A program made the translations under genes and the position numbers. 64,000 nucleotides of DNA. It comes from Luteimonas sp. GTDB lineage: Bacteria > Pseudomonadota > Gammaproteobacteria > Xanthomonadales > Xanthomonadaceae. The stretch covers positions 1 to 64,000 of the forward strand of contig JANPZU010000002.1 of the NCBI GenBank assembly GCA_024707405.1. Direction: 5' to 3'. Of this stretch, positions 10,942-19,725 are shown one piece after another (the first letter of the stretch is position 1; each line of letters starts with the position of its first letter). The notes beneath the pieces are model-generated. The model ran no database searches. It was not told the origin of the DNA and worked only from the letters and a program-made list of their open reading frames with translations.

Positions 10942-11907
10942 ATGACCTCCCGCCCACGCACGAAGTTCAGGAAGCTCGACGGCATCCTGTTGCTCGACAA
11001 GCCGCGTGGCATCAGTTCCAACCAGGCGTTGCAGCGCGTACGCCATTTGTTCCGCGCGGAGAAGGGTGGCCATACCGGTAGTCTCGATCCGCTCGCGACC
11101 GGCCTGCTGCCGGTCTGTTTCGGCGAAGCCACCAAGATCGCCGGTGGCCTGCTGGGCGCACGCAAGGCCTACGACACCGTCGCACGGCTGGGCGTGGTGA
11201 CCGATACCGATGATGCGGACGGGCAGCCGTTGCGCGAACGGCTTGTGCCCGAATTGCGCATCCCCCGGATCGACGAGGCCCTGCGTGCATTGACCGGCAG
11301 GATCCAGCAACGCCCGCCGATCTATTCCGCGCTCAAGCGGGGCGGCGAGCCGTTGTACGCCAAGGCGCGCCGGGGCGAAACGGTCGAGGTCGAGCCGCGC
11401 GAGGTCGAGGTGCACGAGTTCGCGCTGCAGTCCTCGGGCGACCTGCTCGACGATCTGCAGGGCGTCCCGCCGCAATTGCGGCTGCACGTCGAATGTGGCT
11501 CGGGCACCTATGTCCGCAGCCTCGTCCGCGACCTGGGCGAAGCGCTCGGCTGCGGTGCCCATGTCGCCGAGTTGCGCCGGCTCTGGGTCGACCCGTTCAG
11601 GGAACCCCGGATGTGGACGCTGGAGGAACTGCACTCCCTCGCCGAGCGCAGCGAACGCAGCCTTGAAGCCTGCCTGCTGCCGGTGGAGCGGGGCATGTCG
11701 GCTTGGGCGCCGGTGGATGTGGATGCCGACCAGATACGCCGGCTGTCCCACGGACAGTCGGTGGACGGCGCCTTCCGTGGCGTTGGCCAGGTGGCGATTT
11801 TCGGTCCCGACGGACGGGCGTTGGGGCTGGGCGAGCTGGAATCGGGCCGGTTGCGGCCCTCGCGGATGTTCTCCTGGGCCTGTGCCCAGCCCGAGCCGGC
11901 GCGCTAG
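10942..11907 (+). CDS. truB: tRNA pseudouridine(55) synthase TruB
   Basis: Makes pseudouridine 55 in the T loop of tRNAs; 321 residues. Signatures are [19 protein letters not shown], then [23 protein letters not shown] containing the catalytic aspartate, [38 protein letters not shown] and [21 protein letters not shown]-terminal PUA-like domain follows. It starts 69 bases after rbfA, separated from it by two REP-like hairpins. Confidence 0.97.
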   Translation: MTSRPRTKFRKLDGILLLDKPRGISSNQALQRVRHLFRAEKGGHTGSLDPLATGLLPVCFGEATKIAGGLLGARKAYDTVARLGVVTDTDDADGQPLRERLVPELRIPRIDEALRALTGRIQQRPPIYSALKRGGEPLYAKARRGETVEVEPREVEVHEFALQSSGDLLDDLQGVPPQLRLHVECGSGTYVRSLVRDLGEALGCGAHVAELRRLWVDPFREPRMWTLEELHSLAERSERSLEACLLPVERGMSAWAPVDVDADQIRRLSHGQSVDGAFRGVGQVAIFGPDGRALGLGELESGRLRPSRMFSWACAQPEPAR

Positions 11908-11911
11908 CGCC

Positions 11912-11940
11912 TTGTCCGGGCGTGCCTGAGCGGATACAAT
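11912..11940 (+). promoter_or_regulatory. Sigma70-type promoter of rpsO
   Basis: TTGTCC (11912-11917) and TACAAT (11935-11940) are separated by 17 bases. They lie just after the truB stop codon and about 127 bases before the rpsO start, leaving a leader long enough for the known S15 translational self-control. The self-control itself is inferred from the family. Confidence 0.6.
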
Positions 11941-12066
11941 TCCGCGGCTTTTTCAAGCACTTCCGGTTCGCCGGATTCCAACATCCACCCAGGCGGGTCA
12001 GGCGGTAGGCCGTGCGTGTCGAGGACACGGCGCTTTCTGCCTTCCACGCGTCCACAGAGGCAAGAC

Positions 12067-12327
12067 ATGAGCATCGACAACGGCAAGATCATCGAAGAAC
12101 ACAAGCGCGGCGACAACGACACCGGTTCGCCGGAAGTGCAGGTCGCCCTGCTGAGCGCGCGCATTGCGCACCTGACCGAGCACTTCAAGATCCACAAGAA
12201 GGATCACCACGGCCGGCGCGGCCTGCTGATGATGGTCAACCGCCGCCGCAGCCTGCTCGACTACCTGCACCGCAAGGATGCAGATCGCTACAAGGCCCTG
12301 ATCGAGAAGCTCGGTCTGCGTCGCTAA
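12067..12327 (+). CDS. rpsO: 30S ribosomal protein S15
   Basis: Primary 16S rRNA-binding protein of the small subunit platform; 86 residues (start [20 protein letters not shown]). The start was placed at this ATG because the family begins here; the frame is open for another 17 codons upstream without family similarity. Conserved marks are [32 protein letters not shown] and [13 protein letters not shown] strong terminator follows 12 bases after the stop codon. Confidence 0.97.
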   Translation: MSIDNGKIIEEHKRGDNDTGSPEVQVALLSARIAHLTEHFKIHKKDHHGRRGLLMMVNRRRSLLDYLHRKDADRYKALIEKLGLRR

Positions 12328-12338
12328 ACGAATCACCC

Positions 12339-12372
12339 GCCGCGGCGCAGCGATGCGCCGCGGCGTTGTTTT
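12339..12372 (+). terminator. Rho-independent terminator after rpsO
   Basis: GCCGCGGCGCA (12339-12349) pairs perfectly with TGCGCCGCGGC (12354-12364) around the loop GCGA, followed by GTTGTTTT. It separates rpsO from pnp, although in E. coli some transcripts read through the equivalent site. Confidence 0.85.
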
Positions 12373-12416
12373 AGGGGGATGCCGGTAAAACGGTGTTCCT
12401 GCAGCAACCGCCGAAA

Positions 12417-12433
12417 GACCGCGTCATGCGGTC
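12417..12433 (+). promoter_or_regulatory. Hairpin in the pnp leader
   Basis: GACCGC and GCGGTC form a 6-bp stem with a 5-base loop in the 121-base region between the rpsO terminator and the pnp start. In E. coli the pnp leader hairpin is cut by RNase III as part of PNPase self-control. Here only the presence of a small hairpin is seen; the same role is inferred. Confidence 0.35.
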
Positions 12434-12493
12434 GCCTGGACGGGCAGGGTCCGATCCGGTTCATCGCAAGAGTCATCTCCAAGGAATTCCAAC

Positions 12494-14602
12494 GTGGCAA
12501 AAGTGACAAAGAGCTTCCAGTACGGTAACCAGACGATCACGCTCGAGACCGGCGAAATCGCTCGCCAGGCCGGCGGTGCGGTGATGGTGTCGTGCGAAGG
12601 CACGGTGCTGCTGGTCAGCGCAGTGGCCAACAAGACGGCCCGCGAAGGCCAGGATTTCTTCCCGCTGACGGTCGATTACCAGGAGAAGTTCTACGCCGGT
12701 GGCCGCATCCCGGGCGGCTTCTTCAAGCGCGAAGGCCGCGCGACCGAGAAAGAGACGCTGATTTCGCGCCTGATCGATCGCCCGATCCGTCCGCTGTTCC
12801 CGGAAGGCTTCCGCAACGAAGTCCAGATCATCGCCACCGTGATGTCGATGAACCCGGACGTCGACGGCGACATCCTCGCCCTGATCGGCGCGTCTGCCGC
12901 GCTGTCGCTGTCCGGTGCGCCGTTCGACGGCCCGATCGGCGCGGCGAAGGTCGGCTACAAGAATGGCCAGTACCTGCTCAACCCGACCGTCAGCGAGCTG
13001 GTCGATTCCGACCTCGAGCTCGTCGTTGCCGGTACCGCCGCGGCCGTGCTGATGGTCGAGTCGGAAGCCAAGGAACTGTCGGAAGAAGTGATGCTCGGTG
13101 CCGTCGTGTTCGGCCACCAGCAGATGCAGGTTGCGATCGGCGCGATCAACGAGCTGGTCGCCGAAGCCGGCAAGCCGAAGTGGGACTGGCAGCCGCCGGC
13201 CGCCAACGAAGGACTGATTTCGGCCATCCGCACCGCCGTCGGCGAGCAGCTCGCCACCGCGTTCCAGGTGCGCGACAAGCTCGAGCGCAAGGACGCCATC
13301 TCCAAGGTCAAGAAGGCGATCGTCGACGCACTCGCACCGCAGGCCGAAGCCAACGCCTGGTCGAGCGGCGAACTGTCGAAGGAGTTCGGCGAGCAGGAAT
13401 ACCAGACGATGCGCAACTCGGTACTCAAGACCAAGGTTCGCATCGACGGTCGCGCGCTCGACACCGTGCGCCCGATCGCATCGAAGGTCGGCATCCTGCC
13501 GCGCGTGCATGGCTCGTCGCTGTTCACCCGTGGCGAGACGCAGGCGATCGTCGCGGTCACGCTTGGCACCGCGCGCGATGGCCAGATCATCGATGCCGTT
13601 GCCGGCGAGTACAAGGAACACTTCCTGTTCCATTACAACTTCCCCCCGTACTCGGTGGGTGAAGCCGGCCGCATGATGGGCCCGAAGCGTCGCGAGATCG
13701 GCCATGGCCGCCTTGCCAAGCGCGGCGTGCTCGCGGTGATGCCGACGATGGAAGAATTCCCGTACACCATCCGCGTCGTGTCGGAAATCACCGAGTCGAA
13801 TGGCTCCTCGTCGATGGCATCGGTCTGCGGTTCCTCGCTGGCGCTGATGGACGCGGGCGTGCCGATCAAGGCACCGGTGGCCGGCATCGCGATGGGCCTT
13901 GTGAAGGAAGGCGACGACTACGTCGTGTTGTCCGACATCCTGGGTGACGAAGACCACCTCGGCGACATGGACTTCAAGGTGGCCGGCACCACGAACGGTA
14001 TCTCGGCGCTGCAGATGGACATCAAGATCCAGGGCATCACCGAAGAAATCATGAAGGTCGCGCTGGCACAGGCCAAGCAGGGCCGCCTGCACATCCTCAA
14101 CGAGATGAGCAGCGCGCTGACCACCGCACGTACCGAGCTGAGCGAGTACGCGCCGCGCCTGCTGACCATCAAGATCCATCCGGACAAGATCCGCGAAGTG
14201 ATCGGCAAGGGTGGTTCGACCATCCAGGCGATCACCAAGGAAACCGGCACCCAGATCGACATCCAGGACGACGGCACCATCGTCATCGCTTCGGTCAATG
14301 CCGCGGCCGCGCAAGCTGCGAAGGATCGGATCGAGCAGATCACCTCCGACGTCGAACCGGGCCGCATCTACGAAGGCAAGGTCGCCAAGATCATGGACTT
14401 CGGTGCGTTCGTCACCATCCTGCCGGGCAAGGACGGCCTGGTACACGTCTCGCAGATCTCCAGCGAGCGCGTCGAGAAGGTCAGCGACAAGCTCAAGGAA
14501 GGTGACGTGGTGAAGGTCAAGGTGCTGGAAGTCGACAAGCAGGGCCGCATCCGCCTGTCGATCAAGGCCGTCGAGGAAGGCGAGGGCATCGCGGCCGAGT
14601 AA
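12494..14602 (+). CDS. pnp: Polyribonucleotide nucleotidyltransferase (PNPase)
   Basis: Phosphorolytic 3'-5' exoribonuclease of the RNA degradosome; 702 residues starting at GTG ([20 protein letters not shown]). Domains in order are the first RNase PH domain, a helical linker, the second RNase PH domain with the catalytic region [18 protein letters not shown] and [20 protein letters not shown], a KH domain ([20 protein letters not shown]) and an S1 domain ([29 protein letters not shown]). Length and domain order are normal. It follows rpsO as in most gammaproteobacteria and ends before a strong terminator. Confidence 0.97.
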   Translation: MAKVTKSFQYGNQTITLETGEIARQAGGAVMVSCEGTVLLVSAVANKTAREGQDFFPLTVDYQEKFYAGGRIPGGFFKREGRATEKETLISRLIDRPIRPLFPEGFRNEVQIIATVMSMNPDVDGDILALIGASAALSLSGAPFDGPIGAAKVGYKNGQYLLNPTVSELVDSDLELVVAGTAAAVLMVESEAKELSEEVMLGAVVFGHQQMQVAIGAINELVAEAGKPKWDWQPPAANEGLISAIRTAVGEQLATAFQVRDKLERKDAISKVKKAIVDALAPQAEANAWSSGELSKEFGEQEYQTMRNSVLKTKVRIDGRALDTVRPIASKVGILPRVHGSSLFTRGETQAIVAVTLGTARDGQIIDAVAGEYKEHFLFHYNFPPYSVGEAGRMMGPKRREIGHGRLAKRGVLAVMPTMEEFPYTIRVVSEITESNGSSSMASVCGSSLALMDAGVPIKAPVAGIAMGLVKEGDDYVVLSDILGDEDHLGDMDFKVAGTTNGISALQMDIKIQGITEEIMKVALAQAKQGRLHILNEMSSALTTARTELSEYAPRLLTIKIHPDKIREVIGKGGSTIQAITKETGTQIDIQDDGTIVIASVNAAAAQAAKDRIEQITSDVEPGRIYEGKVAKIMDFGAFVTILPGKDGLVHVSQISSERVEKVSDKLKEGDVVKVKVLEVDKQGRIRLSIKAVEEGEGIAAE

Positions 14603-14631
14603 GCCGCGCGCCGCCTGTCGGCAGAAACAAG

Positions 14632-14656
14632 AAAGCGGGCAATGCCCGCTTTTTTG
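14632..14656 (+). terminator. Bidirectional terminator between pnp and the DUF1501 gene
   Basis: AAAGCGGGC and GCCCGCTTT form a 9-bp stem with loop AAT, followed on the plus strand by TTTTGTTG. The stem carries A residues on its 5' side, so it can also stop the minus-strand gene that ends at 14675. Confidence 0.88.
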
Positions 14657-14674
14657 TTGTCTCCGTTTTCCCGG

Positions 14675-16198
14675 TCAGAGCTTGTGTTGCAGCATCAAGC
14701 GGTAGAGCTTCAGGCGCATGCGCAGCAAGGGTTGGCTGATCTTCCTCGGGACGCGCACGATGCCCATGCGTCGTGGTGCGACCGTCTCCACGCCTGTCAG
14801 CGAAGATCCCACCGCTGGTTGCGGATGCGTGGTGATGTTCGCAATCGGCTGCGCAGATTGCGCTTCCGCTACGGCAGAGGTACCGGTGCCGACGATGCCG
14901 AGCGCCGAATAACCCGCATATCCCGGGAAAATATTGGCAATCTGGTTCTGATCCATCCGCTTGTTGAGCAATTCCCAGAACACTCGGCGGTAGTCGGTGG
15001 TTACCGGGATGTCGCCGAAATGGGGCGACAGGATTTCCGGGTCGAGTCCTGCCCAACTGCCGTAGAACCTGCGGCCGTTCACCGGCCCACCGAATACGAG
15101 CAAGGGATTGCCGTAGCCGTGGTCGGTGCCGTTGCTGCCGTTCTGGCGGACGCGACGGCCGAACTCCGATTGCACGACGACCGTCACCCGCGCCATTTCG
15201 CCGCTGTCCTTCAGCGCGCCGTAGAACGCGGCCAGCGCTTGCGAGAGTTCGGCGATCTTGTTCTGGTAGTAGTGGTAGCCGCTGCCGGCGGTGCCCTGGC
15301 CTTCGTGCGTATCCCAGCCCCCGAGGTCGAGGGTGGCGTAGCGCAGGCCCAGGTCGAAGCGGATCGACTGCGCGATCGTCCACATCTGCCGCGCGAAGTT
15401 GGAAGTCGGCCAGCCGTCCGGCAGGGTCGAGGTGTAGGACTGTTGCGCCACCACGCGCAGCGCGGCATCGGCGGCGAGGCCGTTGCGCTCGGTGCGGGTG
15501 GTGCCGTTCCACAGGCTGGCCAGCGTTTCGTTGACGCCCTTGAAGCCGGCAGGGGAACCTTCACGGCGCATCTGCCATTGCCAGGCGCCGGAATTGAGCG
15601 CGAAGTCGGTGGGGCTGCCCATGGTGAGGGCGTCGGTCGCGCCGAGGAGGTTGGCCGGCGTGCGGCTGCTGACGGCGAGTGCCGGCATAGTGGCCTGGCC
15701 GACACCGGATTGCGCGGCCGATGCGCGTGCGATCCACCCGGTGCCGTTGCCGTGGTTGCCCGGCGTGCCGAGGTCGAGGTAAAGCTGGGCGTCGAAATGG
15801 CTGCGCGTCACCGTGGTCTGCATGCCGCAGCAATGCACGATGGCGAGCTTGCCCTCCGTCCAGATGTCGTGCAGTCCGGTCGCCGAAGGATGCAGCCCGA
15901 AGCCCGTGGCCGAGCCGTTCGCCAGTGTCAGCGGCAATGCGCCGTACGCACCGCTTGCCGGGATGGCGAGGTTGGGGCGTGCCTCCTCGTAATGGTTGCG
16001 GTCGTTCCCGCTGACCGGTGGCACCAGGTTGAGGCCGTCGATGCCGCCGCGCAGGAACACATGGACGATGGTGTCGTGGTTGTTGACCGCGGCATGGGCG
16101 GCGTTGCCGAACAACAGCGTCGGCCCGACGGCGCCGATCGCGGCGGTCGCGCAGCAGCCCTTGAGGAATTCGCGGCGGTCGAGTTCGATCCTGTTCAT
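14675..16198 (-). CDS. DUF1501 family Tat-exported protein
   Basis: A 507-residue protein from the ATG giving MNRIELDRREFLKGCCATAA. RREFLKG is a twin-arginine export signal, followed by a hydrophobic segment, so a folded and probably periplasmic protein is expected. The body has DUF1501 marks: VHVFLRGGIDGLNLVPP, LDLGGWDTHEGQG, VVVQSEFGRRVRQNGSNGTDHGYGN and FGGPVNGRRFYG. These His/Asp clusters suggest an alkaline phosphatase or sulfatase-like fold; the reaction is unknown. The stop codon of the upstream DUF1800 gene lies 11 bases away, so the two form an operon. DUF1800-DUF1501 pairs recur in many proteobacteria. Confidence 0.9.
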   Translation of the reverse strand: MNRIELDRREFLKGCCATAAIGAVGPTLLFGNAAHAAVNNHDTIVHVFLRGGIDGLNLVPPVSGNDRNHYEEARPNLAIPASGAYGALPLTLANGSATGFGLHPSATGLHDIWTEGKLAIVHCCGMQTTVTRSHFDAQLYLDLGTPGNHGNGTGWIARASAAQSGVGQATMPALAVSSRTPANLLGATDALTMGSPTDFALNSGAWQWQMRREGSPAGFKGVNETLASLWNGTTRTERNGLAADAALRVVAQQSYTSTLPDGWPTSNFARQMWTIAQSIRFDLGLRYATLDLGGWDTHEGQGTAGSGYHYYQNKIAELSQALAAFYGALKDSGEMARVTVVVQSEFGRRVRQNGSNGTDHGYGNPLLVFGGPVNGRRFYGSWAGLDPEILSPHFGDIPVTTDYRRVFWELLNKRMDQNQIANIFPGYAGYSALGIVGTGTSAVAEAQSAQPIANITTHPQPAVGSSLTGVETVAPRRMGIVRVPRKISQPLLRMRLKLYRLMLQHKL

Positions 16199-16209
16199 GA
16201 GTATCGTCC

Positions 16210-17976
16210 TCAGCGGCTCAGGAATTCGGGGGTCATCATCACCAGCGAGACCATGCTGCGCAGGCGCTGGTGGTTGTAGTGGCGCTTGAGGTCGCTCTGC
16301 GCCCAACTGTCTGTATCGGTGATGACGTAGCTGTCGATGTCGCCGTTCTGCGCCATGAACGCCAGCAGCGCGTTGTAGCGCTCCCGGGTGGGACGGTAGC
16401 CGAGGATGCGGTCGCACCAGAAGTCGACCAGCCGGCGGGATGTCCATTGCGCGACCGGGATGCCGCTGCGGGTGGTTTCGAGGATGGGCAGGAGCTTGGC
16501 GTCGCCGGCGACGTTGTTGGTCTCGGTGAGCCAGTTCAGCACTTTCCAGGTCATGGCATGGCTGTTGGGGCCACCCCAGGCCTTGCCGATGTCGGGATAG
16601 CCGTTGGGCGCGGCCCAGTCGTAGGGCTGGTGGCCGGTGAAGCCCATGCGCCAGTTGAGGTCGTTGCTGCGGTTCTCGTCGAGGCGATACGTCCAGTCGC
16701 TGCCGAGCACGCGCAGCGATGCCGCGACCGCTTCGAACGGGCGCCGGTTCTTGCGGCCCCAGTTGTGGAAGGCGGCATCCGACAGCAGGATGTGGCGCAG
16801 CGTCCGCTTGATCTGGTCGGGGTGCTGCCAGTTCTGGCGGAACACCACGGCGGCACTGTCGATGAGATCCTGCGTTGGTTCATCGTTGAAGAAACGCCGG
16901 ATCAGTTTCTTGCAGATGAATTTGGCCACGCGCGGATGGCTGGCGATGCGGTCGAGGATGTCACGGCCGTCCTTCATCGCCGGTTGCTCGGGATAGATGA
17001 AGCTGCCGAGCACGTACTTTGGCCCCGAGTCGTGCCACTTCGACCGATAGACGAAGGTGCCGTCGTTCTCGGTGGGGAATTCCCAATGGCCGTTCTTGAA
17101 CGTCCAGCCGGTGAAGGCCGATGCGGTTTCATAGACGTCGATGTCGGTGTAGCCGATCGGGTAGGACGGATCCTCCGGGCACGGTGGCACGCGGAACGGA
17201 TCCATGAATCCCAGGTAGTTCTCGGCGCCGAAGGTATGCAGTTCGAGCAGCTCGCGCGCGAAGTTCTCGTTGGGGCCGGCGCGCGTGTTGGAGCGGTTAT
17301 CGAGGTAGATCAGCATCGCCGTGCTCTGCGCGACGGCTTCGAGCATCTGGCGGAAATTGCCGAACGCATGCTTGCGGGTGACTTCGCGGTCGTAATGGAC
17401 GAAGACCGGGCAGCAGTCGTAGTCGGTCACCATCACGTTGAAGTGGTCGAGCCAGAACGTGTTGACGATCTCGAACAGTTGCCGCCGCGAATGAACCGCG
17501 CGCACCAGGGCCGCGCGTTGCACTTCCCAGCCAGGGCGCATCCGTGTGTTGTAGTCGTCCTGGCGGACATGCTGCGACCACAGGTCGGTCAGTGACTTGC
17601 CCAGCGTGGTGTAGCCGGCATTCGCGAGGCGCTGTTCGACGGCGCTGTCGTCGAGTGCCTGCGGATTGAGTTGCTGGTCGACGAACGCGGTCATGCGCGC
17701 CGTGTCGTTCGCGCCGAGCGCATTGAAGGCGGCGATGCCCTCGCGCGTCGCACCATAGGTCAGGTTGTTGAGGGCGCGCACGGCAAACGGCGGCTTGGGC
17801 AGGGTGCGCAGGATCGGTTGCCTGATCTGCTCGGCGTGCGGCCCGGCACTCAGCGATTGCGTGACCTGGAGCGATGGTGGCGACGACTGGAATCGAGGTG
17901 CGCCCTTGAGACGATAGCGTTGCTTCTGGGCGGCATCCAGCGCCCGGCGCTGGCTCGGTGAGAGGCTCTGGGTCAT
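16210..17976 (-). CDS. DUF1800 family protein
   Basis: A 588-residue protein starting MTQSLSPSQRRALDAAQKQR. An upstream extension of 54 codons is open but unlikely. Family marks are LNNLTYGATREGIAAFNALG near residue 80, then VDQQLNPQALDD, TFWLDHFNVMV and DNRSNTRAGPNENFARELLELHTFG, followed by FTGWTF and FICKKLIRRFFND. I see no clear signal peptide in the chosen start. The molecular function of DUF1800 is unknown. It is the upstream partner of the DUF1501 gene in a two-gene operon, so the two products probably act together in the envelope. Confidence 0.88.
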   Translation of the reverse strand: MTQSLSPSQRRALDAAQKQRYRLKGAPRFQSSPPSLQVTQSLSAGPHAEQIRQPILRTLPKPPFAVRALNNLTYGATREGIAAFNALGANDTARMTAFVDQQLNPQALDDSAVEQRLANAGYTTLGKSLTDLWSQHVRQDDYNTRMRPGWEVQRAALVRAVHSRRQLFEIVNTFWLDHFNVMVTDYDCCPVFVHYDREVTRKHAFGNFRQMLEAVAQSTAMLIYLDNRSNTRAGPNENFARELLELHTFGAENYLGFMDPFRVPPCPEDPSYPIGYTDIDVYETASAFTGWTFKNGHWEFPTENDGTFVYRSKWHDSGPKYVLGSFIYPEQPAMKDGRDILDRIASHPRVAKFICKKLIRRFFNDEPTQDLIDSAAVVFRQNWQHPDQIKRTLRHILLSDAAFHNWGRKNRRPFEAVAASLRVLGSDWTYRLDENRSNDLNWRMGFTGHQPYDWAAPNGYPDIGKAWGGPNSHAMTWKVLNWLTETNNVAGDAKLLPILETTRSGIPVAQWTSRRLVDFWCDRILGYRPTRERYNALLAFMAQNGDIDSYVITDTDSWAQSDLKRHYNHQRLRSMVSLVMMTPEFLSR

Positions 17977-18157
17977 GTCGCGATTCCTGGAGGGTTCCCC
18001 TGCGCGCAGAGTATCGGCGACCCTGCCGGCGGGTATGTGACGCCCTGCGCAATCCGGTTGAAAGCGCGACATGGGGAAAGTTGTCCAGGCAACTGATTTC
18101 CCGGGCGGAATTCCTCTGTTGCGGGCCTTGCCTGGCAAGGCCGGTCGCTTGCTCGGC

Positions 18158-19555
18158 TCAGACCAACCCGGTCGCGTAGTACACGCCGATCACCGCGAAG
18201 ACCGCGGCCGTGCTGATGAGGGTGATCGCGAAGATGTCGCCATACGACTGGCGATGGGTCAGGCCGGTGACCGCGAGCAGGGTGATCACCGCGCCGTTGT
18301 GGGGCAGGGTGTCCAGGCCGCCGGAAGCCATCGCGGCGACCTTGTGCAGGACTTCCATCGGGATGCCCGCGGCCTCGGCGTTGGCGATGAAGTTGTCGGC
18401 CATGGCCGCGAGCGCGATGCTCATGCCGCCCGAAGCCGAACCGGTGATGCCGGCCAGCGCAGTCACGGTGATCGCTTCGTTGACCAGCGGATCGGGAATC
18501 GAGTTGAGCGCGTTGGCCACGACCAGGAAGCCGGGCAGGGCGGCGATGACCGCGCCGAAGCCGTATTCCGATGCGGTGTTCATCGAGGCCAGCAACGCAC
18601 CGCCGATCGCAGTCTTCGTGCCTTCGGCGAACTTGCGCGTCACCGGCTGCCATGCCAGCGCCAGCACCGCAAGGATGCCGACCAGGAGCGCGCCCTGGAC
18701 GGCCCAGATCGCCGCCACGCGCGAGACTTCCTGCACGATCGGGGCGGCCTCGCCCATGGCCGAGGGCTGGAATGAATGGGTGGTGCCGTACAGGCGCGGG
18801 ATCAGTACGGTGAAGACCTTGTTGGACACGCCCACCAGCACTAGCGGCAGCAGTGCCACCAGCGGATGCGCGAAGCGGTCGCCCTCGAAGGGCTCGGGCT
18901 CATTGTGCAGTTCGGTGCCGTAGCCTTCGCCATCGCGCGCGGCGCACTTGCGGCGCCATTCCAGGTACAGCATCCCGAAGAAGAAGATCAGGATCGAACC
19001 GATGATGCCCAGGATCGGTGCCGCCCATGCATTCGTGCCGAAGAATGCGGTCGGGATGATGTTCTGGATCTGTGGCGTGCCCGGCAGCGCCATCATGGTG
19101 AAGGTGAAGGCGCCCAACGCGATCGTGCCGGGGATCAGCCGCTTGGGGATATTGCTCTGGCGGAACAGCTCGGCCGCGAACGGATAGACCGCGAATACCA
19201 CCACGAACAGCGACACGCCGCCATAGGTCAGCAGTGCGCAGACGGTGACGATCGACAGCAACGCACGCTGCGGGCCGAACAGGCGGATGGTGGCGGCGAC
19301 GATGGATTTCGAGAATCCGGAGATCTCGATCAGCTTGCCGAACACCGCGCCCAGCAGGAACACCGGGAAATAGAGCTTGAGGAACCCGACCATCCTGTCC
19401 ATGAACAGCCCGGTGAACATCGGTGCCACCAGGTTCGGATCGGTCAGCAACACGGCGCCCATCGCCGCGATCGGGGCGAACAGGATGACGCTGTAACCGC
19501 GGTAGGCCACGAACATCAGGAAGCACAGCGCGCCCAACACGATCACGAAATCCAT
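18158..19555 (-). CDS. GntP family permease (organic acid/proton symporter)
   Basis: A 465-residue inner-membrane protein with about 12 hydrophobic segments, beginning MDFVIVLGALCFLMFVAYRGYS. GntP-family features include FGKLIEISGFSKSIVAATI, TYGGVSLFVVVFAVYPFA and a C-terminal ITGSASGGMSIALAAMADNF plus LDTLPHNGAVITLLAVTGL. GntP members carry gluconate, fructuronate, citrate-like acids or 3-hydroxybutyrate. The last would fit the 3-hydroxybutyrate genes 15 kb away, but substrate cannot be read from the sequence. A GGGGAG ribosome binding site lies 5 bases before the start. It is divergent from the TonB-dependent receptor gene, with a shared 170-base control region. Confidence 0.88.
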   Translation of the reverse strand: MDFVIVLGALCFLMFVAYRGYSVILFAPIAAMGAVLLTDPNLVAPMFTGLFMDRMVGFLKLYFPVFLLGAVFGKLIEISGFSKSIVAATIRLFGPQRALLSIVTVCALLTYGGVSLFVVVFAVYPFAAELFRQSNIPKRLIPGTIALGAFTFTMMALPGTPQIQNIIPTAFFGTNAWAAPILGIIGSILIFFFGMLYLEWRRKCAARDGEGYGTELHNEPEPFEGDRFAHPLVALLPLVLVGVSNKVFTVLIPRLYGTTHSFQPSAMGEAAPIVQEVSRVAAIWAVQGALLVGILAVLALAWQPVTRKFAEGTKTAIGGALLASMNTASEYGFGAVIAALPGFLVVANALNSIPDPLVNEAITVTALAGITGSASGGMSIALAAMADNFIANAEAAGIPMEVLHKVAAMASGGLDTLPHNGAVITLLAVTGLTHRQSYGDIFAITLISTAAVFAVIGVYYATGLV

Positions 19556-19725
19556 GTGCCTCCCCGTCGGCGGATGCCCGCCCGAAACCGGCAGACAGTG
19601 TCCGCATCGTGGCGAAGGGCTCCCATTGTCCGAAGGTACGATGCCGCGTCGGCAGCATCCTCCCTAGTCTTGCCTTCATGCGGCCATCCGGCCGTACGCC
19701 ATGCCATACCCGCGGGAGGGGATCC

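Noticed and set aside
7834..11751. Open frame of 1305 codons on the minus strand across infB, rbfA and truB
   Set aside because: It runs antisense to three well-conserved genes, has His/Arg/Ala-rich composition typical of high-GC shadow frames, and matches no family.
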